Assembly (NCBI GenBank): GCA_030673205.1
Contig: DAOVJP010000045.1
Coordinates: 1-8,543, forward strand
DNA from: Thermoplasmata archaeon
Lineage (GTDB): Archaea; Thermoplasmatota; Thermoplasmata; JAGHBH01
Direction of reading: 5' to 3'
Length of the DNA stretch: 8,543 nucleotides
This document shows, in pieces, positions 1 through 5,514 of this stretch (position 1 is the first letter of the stretch; each line of letters opens with the position of its first letter). The notes beneath the pieces are model-generated. The model was not told the origin of the DNA. It did not search any database and saw nothing but the letters and a program-made list of their open reading frames with translations. Both the position numbers and the translations under genes were made by a program.

Positions 1-993
1 AATCTCTAACTCCACATCCTCAATATTCAACCCCACATCCTCAACCACAACCTCCCCTATCTCCAACTCCTTCTCTGTCTCTTTGAATTCTCTTGCTTCT
101 CCAAAGAGGCCATCCTCCATCCCAAGGGACTGCAACGTTTCCCCCTCTCCTCCCATCGAAAAAGCCTTCGCAAACTCCTCAGTGACACCCTCATCGATCT
201 CCCGCTCCTCGCTGACAGGCGTTTCTATCTGCTCCTCCTTTCCTCCTTCATCTCTTCCCCCCTCCGCTTCCAGTTCCGCTGCGATCTCCTCCAACTCCCC
301 TTCAAATTCCGTCTCTAGCTCCTCCAGCGACATTCCCCCTTCCTCCACTGATTCCGTCTCCAGCTCCTCCGCTGCCTTCACCTCCTCCTCATCTTCCTCC
401 TCCGCGTCTTCCAATGATATGGCACAGTTGTAGCACTTGTCAGTGCTGGCACTGATGAATGCGCCGCAACCCGGGCACAGAAAGAGCCCTCTGCCTTTCC
501 CTTCCTCCTTTGCCCCCTCCTCTGTTTCCGCCACCCCTTCCTCTGTTTCCGCCGTCTCTCCCTCTGCTTCTTCCTCCCCTTCATCATCCGATATCAACAA
601 AGTGCCGCAATTATAGCACTCCTCTGTGTCGTCGCCTATGAATGCGCCGCATTCCGGGCACAGGTACAGGCCGTGTCTCTCCATCTTCCCTGATCCCATG
701 TGGTTCTGGATATCCTTGGCGAGTTGGTCGCTCATCCCCTTTGCCGACGAGAGGTCCTCCACCTTCGACTCCTTTATCTGGGCCATGGAACGGAAACCGG
801 CCTCGTAGAGAGCCCGTGCCTTCGACTCTCCCACCCCCGGCAACAACGTGAAGGTGGTGATGACCTGCTCCTTTTGCAAAGCATCCTCTATCCCCCTTGG
901 AAAGACAGAGCCACACGCAACACATTCGCTGCTGCGTGGCGCAAGGATCTGCCCACATATAGGGCAGACCAACTCATTCTGCTTACCACTCAC
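1..993 (-). CDS. Acidic triple zinc-ribbon / helix-hairpin-helix protein, C-terminus beyond the window edge
   Basis: This is an open frame of 331 codons from a GTG at 993 to the left edge, with no stop, so the C-terminus is missing. Residues 10-27 form a zinc ribbon (C10-x2-C13, C24-x2-C27). Residues about 50-100 look like a helix-hairpin-helix unit with the hairpin LLPGVGESKARAL, typical of non-specific DNA binding. Two further ribbons, C112-x2-C115/C126-x2-C129 and C173-x2-C176/C187-x2-C190, are near copies of each other (both contain GAFI and CYNC), showing internal duplication. The rest is strongly Glu-rich and probably disordered or coiled. The GTG at 993 is preferred because AGGTG lies 6 nt upstream of it; an in-frame GTG at 1002 is possible, and a TAG closes the frame just above. 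It is transcribed divergently from the tRNA and polymerase genes. The function is not recognised. A nucleic-acid-binding role is inferred from the domains only. Confidence 0.85.
   Translation of the reverse strand, partial: MSGKQNELVCPICGQILAPRSSECVACGSVFPRGIEDALQKEQVITTFTLLPGVGESKARALYEAGFRSMAQIKESKVEDLSSAKGMSDQLAKDIQNHMGSGKMERHGLYLCPECGAFIGDDTEECYNCGTLLISDDEGEEEAEGETAETEEGVAETEEGAKEEGKGRGLFLCPGCGAFISASTDKCYNCAISLEDAEEEDEEEVKAAEELETESVEEGGMSLEELETEFEGELEEIAAELEAEGGRDEGGKEEQIETPVSEEREIDEGVTEEFAKAFSMGGEGETLQSLGMEDGLFGEAREFKETEKELEIGEVVVEDVGLNIEDVELEI
518..553. repeat. Short tandem repeat in the acidic linker
   Basis: The 15-base unit TCCTCTGTTTCCGCC occurs at 518-532 and again at 539-553, a period of 21 bases or seven codons. 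On the minus strand it encodes a duplicated AETEEG-type segment in the acidic linker between the second and third zinc ribbons. It keeps the frame and looks like local slippage or duplication within a low-complexity stretch. Confidence 0.75.
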
Positions 994-1056
994 GCTGAAC
1001 ACCTGCTCAGTGGGCTACCCGCCTTGGAAGCCCCGGATATGAATCCTACTAACCTG

Positions 1057-1064
1057 TATATAAA
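1057..1064 (-). promoter_or_regulatory. Archaeal TATA box for the zinc-ribbon/HhH gene
   Basis: Read on the minus strand this is TTTATATA, a perfect match to the archaeal TATA consensus, inside an AT-rich block (1057-1070). By the usual spacing, transcription would start near 1035, leaving a leader of about 40 nt before the GTG at 993. The block is AT-rich in both directions, so weak rightward initiation near 1090 cannot be excluded. Confidence 0.7.
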
Positions 1065-1080
1065 TATATTGTAGCGATAG

Positions 1081-1370
1081 TGAGACATGCAGAATAACTA
1101 ACATGATACGAACAACTAGCCAAAGCCCTTAGATTAGAAGGTGTCCTTACTATCATTCAGTGAGGGGCGACATATTGTGGAAGCTGGACTTCCACTAATG
1201 CCTCGCCCAATAGCTCAACATATCTCTCTGATCTGCACACTACACACACCTCCATCGAAGCGATAAGCTTATTAACATCCTCCTCCATTCTTTTTTCTGT
1301 CGCAAGACGCCCTTTCGGGATGGGGCGGGTTAGCTTTGGTTATCTCTCGGATAGGGTGTGGAGCACAATG
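1081..1370. other. Divergent intergenic region without a recognisable gene
   Basis: About 290 bases separate the two outward-facing promoters. I see no open frame with a convincing start and ribosome binding site. The visible structure is a long imperfect inverted repeat (1161-1217), a six-base T-run on the plus strand (1291-1296), and a small GC hairpin with CGCCC at 1308-1312 and GGGCG at 1323-1327. No clear box C (RUGAUGA) with matching box D was found, so a C/D guide RNA is not supported. Confidence 0.6.
1161..1217. other. Imperfect stem-loop, possible structured RNA or regulatory site
   Basis: The apical stem is GTGGAAG (1177-1183) with CTTCCAC (1189-1195), a perfect 7-bp helix around a 5-nt loop. 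It continues below through ATT (1174-1176) with AAT (1197-1199) and a T-G wobble, then a small mismatch, then GGGCGA (1165-1170) with TCGCCC (1203-1208). A further 4 bp, TGAG (1161-1164) with CTCA (1214-1217), follows after a 5-nt bulge, and ACA comes immediately 3' (1218-1220). The pairing is seen directly. Whether it is transcribed, and from which strand, is unknown. Confidence 0.5.
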
Positions 1371-1378
1371 TTTATATA
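1371..1378 (+). promoter_or_regulatory. Archaeal TATA box for tRNA-Lys and possibly the rpo operon
   Basis: This is a perfect TTTATATA. Standard spacing puts the start of transcription near 1400, about 17 nt before the first tRNA base. It is the only good TATA-like element between the divergent gene and rpoH. The 54 nt between the tRNA and rpoH contain none, so this promoter may also drive rpoH-rpoB-rpoA1. Confidence 0.75.
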
Positions 1379-1437
1379 GGGTAATAGGATTGGGTGGCCG
1401 CCCGCCCGCGGGTCATGGGTCCGTAGCTCAGCCAGGT

Positions 1438-1465
1438 AAGGTTTTCATTACGGATTCCTCTGGAT
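1438..1465 (+). other. D-loop tRNA intron (28 nt), relaxed BHB
   Basis: The central 4-bp helix is CCAG (1432-1435) with CTGG (1460-1463). A 3-nt bulge GTA (1436-1438) lies on one side and ATA (1464-1466) on the other. The inner helix is AGG (1439-1441) with CCT (1457-1459), and the outer helix is the D-stem. Cutting after the second base of each bulge joins GCCAGGT to AGAGC, restoring a typical archaeal D-loop between positions 20 and 21. Two unpaired bases (1430-1431) face the 3' bulge, so the motif is relaxed, and the boundary could shift by one or two bases because GG is repeated at both ends. Confidence 0.8.
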
Positions 1466-1504
1466 AGAGCGTCCGGCTTTTAACCGGACGGCCAGGGGTT
1501 CGAA

Positions 1505-1533
1505 TGGAGCATACGTGTAGTGGCTCCCGAAAG
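1505..1533 (+). other. T-loop tRNA intron (29 nt), complete BHB
   Basis: All elements of a strict BHB are present. The outer helix is the T-stem. The central 4-bp helix is TTCG (1499-1502) with CGAA (1528-1531). The 3-nt bulges are AAT (1503-1505) and AGT (1532-1534). The inner helix is GGAGC (1506-1510) with GCTCC (1523-1527), around a 12-nt loop. Cleavage after the second base of each bulge joins TTCGAA to TCCCC, giving the expected 7-nt T-loop, with the intron between tRNA positions 59 and 60. Confidence 0.88.
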
Positions 1534-1587
1534 TCCCCTCGGACCCGTCAAACCCAGGGAGGGCTCAAACGCCAACAGTGTAAGACC

Positions 1588-1595
1588 AAGGAGGT
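1588..1595 (+). promoter_or_regulatory. Shine-Dalgarno site of rpoH
   Basis: AAGGAGGT ends 6 nt before the ATG at 1602. This supports leadered translation and fixes the rpoH start. Confidence 0.85.
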
Positions 1596-1601
1596 TAGCC
1601 G

Positions 1602-1907
1602 ATGGAATCATTCCACGTAATGAGACATGAGCTCGTTCCTGAGCATCGTTTACTCCCCGAAAGCGAGGCGAAGAAGTTGTTGAGTGATTTGAGCTTGAGC
1701 AGGGACCAGCTGCCCAAGATCAAGAAGAGAGACCCATGCATCAAACTTCTGGAGAGAGTTGAGGGAGACATCCCAGTTGGTGCGATAATAAAGATCATTA
1801 GGGAGAGTCCGACCGCCGGAGAGGCCTTATCATATCGGGTGGTCATCGCCGACTCGTTCCAGGAGATCAACCTGAGCGAGGTAATGTTCTCTTTTGAGGG
1901 GGATTGA
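1602..1907 (+). CDS. rpoH: DNA-directed RNA polymerase subunit H (Rpo5)
   Basis: This is the small archaeal RNA polymerase subunit homologous to the C-terminal domain of eukaryotic RPB5. It binds the A subunits at the downstream DNA jaw. Family hallmarks are visible: HELVPEH at residues 9-15, QLPKI at 36-40 followed by KKRDP, and IIRESPTAGEALSYRVV at 65-81. At 101 residues it is somewhat long for Rpo5, which is usually near 75-85. The excess is a C-terminal tail of about 20 residues after the YRVV strand where most homologues stop. The start is fixed by AAGGAGGT just upstream. It is the first protein gene of the polymerase operon and ends 4 nt before rpoB. It begins 54 nt after the tRNA with no promoter visible between them, so read-through from the tRNA promoter is likely. 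Confidence 0.97.
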   Translation: MESFHVMRHELVPEHRLLPESEAKKLLSDLSLSRDQLPKIKKRDPCIKLLERVEGDIPVGAIIKIIRESPTAGEALSYRVVIADSFQEINLSEVMFSFEGD

Positions 1908-1911
1908 AAAT

Positions 1912-4900
1912 ATGAGAGAGATAGTAAAGGCATTGTTCGCTGAGAGGAGCATAGTTAACCACCAGATAGCGTCGTTCAATGATTTCATCCCCTCTCCCGA
2001 GAACATAAACAGCAGGATGCAGAGGATAGTGGATGAACTCTCTGTGGGGGAGAGCCCCGAGGAGAGGGGAATGATCCGTTTGGATCCGGATAAAACAGGG
2101 GATGAGGAAATAGTGATCCGAATAGGGAGGAAGAGGGATGGAACGGGAAAGATAGACCCACGGTCCCCCAACACTTTGTTCATTGACAGCCCCGTCGTTA
2201 AAGAGGCGAATGGAGCCACCAGGTCTATAACCCCTATGGAAGCCAGGCTGAGGAACTTCACGTATCAAGCCCCTGTATCTATATATTGTACTGTTATAGT
2301 AGATGGTATAGAGCATGAACCGGAAAGGGTGCGTCTGGGGAACCTTCCAATAATGATCAAGTCGACGAGGTGTAATCTACATCCGTTGAACATAAGGGAA
2401 GAGGGCGAGCCCACTCCAGAAGAGTACAAGGAGTGTCTGGTAGATGCTATGGAGGATCCCTGTGACCCCGGCGGCTATTTCATCGTCGGAGGAACGGAGA
2501 GGGTCCTGATCTCCATGGAAGACTTGGCGCCGAACAAGGTCCTGGTGGAGTTCAACGAGCGATACGGGACCAAGTTGGAGGTTGCCAAGGTGTTCTCTCA
2601 GAGAGAGGGATACCGGGCGTTGACCCTTATGGAAAAGAGGAAGGATGGAATATTGGATGTGTCCGTGCCCGCTGCTTCAGGTAACATCCAGTTGGTCGTG
2701 TTATTGAAGGCCTTGGGCCTTGATAAGGATCAGGAGATATACGAGGCTATAGTGTCCTGTCCGGAGATGGAGAACATCGTCCTGGCTAACATAGAGGAAA
2801 CGCAAAATCAGAAGCTGTTCCCTCCTGAAGGCATTTCCACCAACGAGGAGGCGCTCAACTTCTTGGAGCGTAAGTTCGCCATGGGCCAGGCCAAAGAATA
2901 TAGGGTGAAGAAGGTGGAGTCCATCATAGACCGCAGCCTTCTTCCTCATCTTGGCGTGACCTCGGAGGACCGGTTGAAGAAGGCTATATTCCTCGGGCGG
3001 ATGGCCCGTTCCGTTCTAGAGCTGTCCCTTGGAGAAAGATCGCCGGACGATAAGGACAACTATGGGAACAAGCGGCTTAAGTTGGCCGGGGACCTTGTAG
3101 AGGACCTTTTCCGTACTTCGTTCTCCGCGCTCATGAAAGATCTGAAATACCAGTTGGAGAGAGGGTATACCAAGAAGAAACCCGTCAAGATATCCAGCGC
3201 TCTGCGCTCCGATATGTTCAGCCAGAGGCTGTATCACGCCATGTCCACAGGGAATTGGGTAGGAGGTAGGACGGGGGTATCCCAGCTATTGGACAGGACG
3301 AGCCATATGAGTTCACTCAGTCATCTTCGGCGTGTCACCTCTCCATTGACAAGGAGCCAGCCGCATTTCGAGGCGCGAGATCTGCATCCTACCCAATGGG
3401 GACGCCTATGTCCCAACGAGACCCCGGAGGGACAGAACTGTGGGCTAGTGAAGAACTATGCTCTGATAGTGGATGTGTCCGAGGGTTATGATCAGGAGAA
3501 AGTGAAAGATCTCTTGGAAACCCTTGGCCTACAGCCAGTGAGAGGCGGTGGCCGAGAGATAATAGAAGAGGCTAGGGTCTATCTCAATGGAGACCTTGTG
3601 GGTCTGCATCCGGCGCCCAAGAATCTCGTTAAGAGCATACGTTCCAGACGACGCAAGGGCGAAGTATCCCATGAGGTTAACGTGCTTTATGCCCCGGATA
3701 TGAACGAGGTGTACATCAACAGCGATGCCGGAAGGCTTCGCCGCCCTCTCCTCTTAGTGGAAAAGGGCGACCTGAAACTGACACCAAAGGCGTTATCAGA
3801 GCTGGAAAAGGGCGAGATAACAGCTACAAAAGATCTCATCGAAAGAGGCATGCTGGAGTGGGTAGACGCGGAAGAGGAGGAGGGTGCCTACATCTCGGTC
3901 TATGCATACACTGTGCCCTCTCATTGCCCCATGTGCAAGAAGCCCATATCCAAAGAGGATGTTCTGTGGGAGAACATGGGCTCTGGCGAGAAGGACGCCA
4001 AGTTGACCTGTAAGAAGTGCAAAGACTCATTCACAGTGCCGAAGAAGCTCAACAAGAAACATACCCATCTGGAGGTGGACCCGCTCCTGCTGCTGGGTGT
4101 TGCATCCAGCATGGTGCCTTATCCAGAGCACAACTCATCGCCCCGTATCACCATGGGAGCCGCCATGGCTAAACAGTCCCTGGGCTTTGCCACCTCCAAT
4201 TACAGGATACGGCCCGACACACGATCCCATCTGTTACACTACCCACACAGTCCTCTAAATCAAACAGAGGCCATGAATTTTGTCGGATTCAACGATAGGC
4301 CAGCGGGCCAGAATTTTGTGGTGGCTGTTATATCTTATCATGGATATAATATGGAGGATGCTCTGGTATTTAACAGGGGCTCCATAGAAAGAGGATTGGG
4401 TAGGTCCACGTTCATAAGGACGTACAGGGATGAGGAGCGAAGATACCCTGGAGGACAAGAGGACCACTTCGAGGTACCTGACCCGGAGATACGTGGGGCT
4501 AGAGCAGACACTGCGTACAGCAGTCTTACAGAGGATGGGCTGATCGTCCCCGAGGTCTTGATCTCCGGAGGCGATGTCCTGATAGGCAAGACATCTCCAC
4601 CGCGTTTCATAGAGGAACAGACAGATTTCCTCGTTCCCCAGAAGAGGAGGGAGAGCAGTACGACAGTTCGGCATTCTGAGACTGGCTGGGTTGACAACGT
4701 TATCCTCACCGAATCGGAGAACGGTAGCAGATTGGTGAAGGTGATGATCAGGGATCAGCGAATACCGGAGTTGGGAGACAAATTCGCGTCCAGACACGGA
4801 CAGAAAGGTGTTATCGGTCTCCTCGTTCCCCAGGAGGACATGCCTTTCACGGCCGATGGGATAACACCCGATCTGATCACCAACCCCCATGCTATCCCTT

Positions 4901-5514
4901 CCCGTATGACCGTTGCTCACGTTCTGGAGATGATAGGGGGCAAGGTTGCGTCCATGGAAGGGCGTTTCATAGACAGCACCGCTTTCAGCGGAGAGAGGGA
5001 AGAGGCGATCAGACACGCACTTCTGGAGAACGGTTTCCAGCACACGGGAAGAGAGACGTTGTATGATGGCGTCACTGGCAAACAGATAGAGGCGGATATC
5101 TTCGTTGGTGTCATCTTCTACCAGAAACTGCATCATATGGTCGCTGGGAAACTTCATGTGAGAGCAAGAGGACCTGTCCAGATACTCACCCGCCAGCCCA
5201 CAGAGGGCAGGAGCAGACAGGGCGGTCTCCGTTTCGGAGAGATGGAGAGGGATTGTCTCATAGCGCATGGTGCTTCCATGGTCATAAAGGACCGACTTCT
5301 GGACGAGTCGGATGGCACGGTATTGTACATATGTGGGGACGCGAAGTGCGGTCACGTGGGTTTCATGGACCGCAGAGGCATGATAAGATGCCCCGTCTGC
5401 GGCAACAATTCCAATGTCCAGCCCGTACAGACATCCTATGCCTTCAAGCTGTTGTTGGACGAACTGATGTCGCTTGGAGTGGCCATGCGCCTTAGACTGG
5501 AGGACCTGCAATGA
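1912..5514 (+). CDS. rpoB: DNA-directed RNA polymerase subunit B (Rpo2), undivided
   Basis: This is the second-largest catalytic subunit of archaeal RNA polymerase (RPB2/beta homologue), 1200 residues. It opens with MREIVKALF and SIVNHQIASFNDF, typical of the family. Landmarks are the fork/rifampicin-region motif ARDLHPTQWGRLCPNETPEG from residue 488, HGYNMEDA with the conserved E815-D816 near the catalytic Mg, GDKFASRHGQKG at 955-966, and a C-terminal zinc ribbon (C1141, C1146, C1160, C1163). The chain is not divided into B'' and B'. An extra zinc-ribbon-like insert lies at residues 672-703 (CPMC and CKKC) just before the conserved HTHLEVDP block. ATG 1912 is preferred over an in-frame TTG at 1894 because GAGGGGG lies about 9 nt upstream and the conserved N-terminus begins there. 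The TGA stop overlaps the rpoA1 start as ATGA, implying translational coupling. Confidence 0.99.
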   Translation: MREIVKALFAERSIVNHQIASFNDFIPSPENINSRMQRIVDELSVGESPEERGMIRLDPDKTGDEEIVIRIGRKRDGTGKIDPRSPNTLFIDSPVVKEANGATRSITPMEARLRNFTYQAPVSIYCTVIVDGIEHEPERVRLGNLPIMIKSTRCNLHPLNIREEGEPTPEEYKECLVDAMEDPCDPGGYFIVGGTERVLISMEDLAPNKVLVEFNERYGTKLEVAKVFSQREGYRALTLMEKRKDGILDVSVPAASGNIQLVVLLKALGLDKDQEIYEAIVSCPEMENIVLANIEETQNQKLFPPEGISTNEEALNFLERKFAMGQAKEYRVKKVESIIDRSLLPHLGVTSEDRLKKAIFLGRMARSVLELSLGERSPDDKDNYGNKRLKLAGDLVEDLFRTSFSALMKDLKYQLERGYTKKKPVKISSALRSDMFSQRLYHAMSTGNWVGGRTGVSQLLDRTSHMSSLSHLRRVTSPLTRSQPHFEARDLHPTQWGRLCPNETPEGQNCGLVKNYALIVDVSEGYDQEKVKDLLETLGLQPVRGGGREIIEEARVYLNGDLVGLHPAPKNLVKSIRSRRRKGEVSHEVNVLYAPDMNEVYINSDAGRLRRPLLLVEKGDLKLTPKALSELEKGEITATKDLIERGMLEWVDAEEEEGAYISVYAYTVPSHCPMCKKPISKEDVLWENMGSGEKDAKLTCKKCKDSFTVPKKLNKKHTHLEVDPLLLLGVASSMVPYPEHNSSPRITMGAAMAKQSLGFATSNYRIRPDTRSHLLHYPHSPLNQTEAMNFVGFNDRPAGQNFVVAVISYHGYNMEDALVFNRGSIERGLGRSTFIRTYRDEERRYPGGQEDHFEVPDPEIRGARADTAYSSLTEDGLIVPEVLISGGDVLIGKTSPPRFIEEQTDFLVPQKRRESSTTVRHSETGWVDNVILTESENGSRLVKVMIRDQRIPELGDKFASRHGQKGVIGLLVPQEDMPFTADGITPDLITNPHAIPSRMTVAHVLEMIGGKVASMEGRFIDSTAFSGEREEAIRHALLENGFQHTGRETLYDGVTGKQIEADIFVGVIFYQKLHHMVAGKLHVRARGPVQILTRQPTEGRSRQGGLRFGEMERDCLIAHGASMVIKDRLLDESDGTVLYICGDAKCGHVGFMDRRGMIRCPVCGNNSNVQPVQTSYAFKLLLDELMSLGVAMRLRLEDLQ
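5499..5503 (+). promoter_or_regulatory. Shine-Dalgarno site of rpoA1, inside rpoB
   Basis: GGAGG within the last codons of rpoB lies 7 nt before the ATG at 5511. A second in-frame ATG at 5514 would have 10-nt spacing, so 5511 is the better start. Confidence 0.75.

Larger units (their letters stand above)
1417..1547 (+). tRNA. tRNA-Lys(UUU) with two non-canonical introns
   Basis: The acceptor stem is GGGTCCG (1417-1423) with CGGACCC (1540-1546), discriminator G at 1547, and no encoded CCA. The D-stem is GCTC (1426-1429) with GAGC (1467-1470). The anticodon stem is TCCGG with CCGGA around loop CTTTTAA, giving anticodon UUU (1479-1481) and hence Lys. The variable region is five bases (1489-1493). 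The T-stem is AGGGG (1494-1498) with CCCCT (1535-1539). The gene is 131 nt because the D-loop and the T-loop each carry an insertion that can form a BHB splice motif. Removing 1438-1465 and 1505-1533 yields a 74-nt tRNA with canonical A14, G15, G18G19, A21 and a TTCGAAT T-loop. The anticodon loop itself has no intron. A degenerate pseudogene is unlikely because every stem is intact. Confidence 0.93.

Noticed and set aside
83..433. A Ser/Pro-rich plus-strand frame of 116 codons, and similar frames to about 1074
   Set aside because: These are mirror images of the Glu-rich minus-strand gene (GAG/GAA read as CTC/TTC). The minus frame shows conserved zinc ribbons and an HhH motif.
1081..1370. Box C/D guide RNA in the intergenic region
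   Set aside because: There are only weak partial matches (ATGATAC near 1103, CTGA near 1228), with no proper box C, C' or D' set.
1417..1547. tRNA-Lys as a disrupted pseudogene
   Set aside because: Both insertions fold as BHB motifs, and their removal gives a fully paired tRNA with all conserved loop bases. Random decay would not do this.
1894..1911. An upstream TTG start for rpoB
   Set aside because: It would overlap rpoH and place the ribosome binding site inside the coding sequence. The conserved RpoB N-terminus begins at ATG 1912.
4255..5511. A 418-codon open frame antisense to rpoB
   Set aside because: It lies wholly opposite the conserved C-terminal half of RpoB, has no recognisable domain or ribosome binding site, and is explained by the codon bias of the sense gene.
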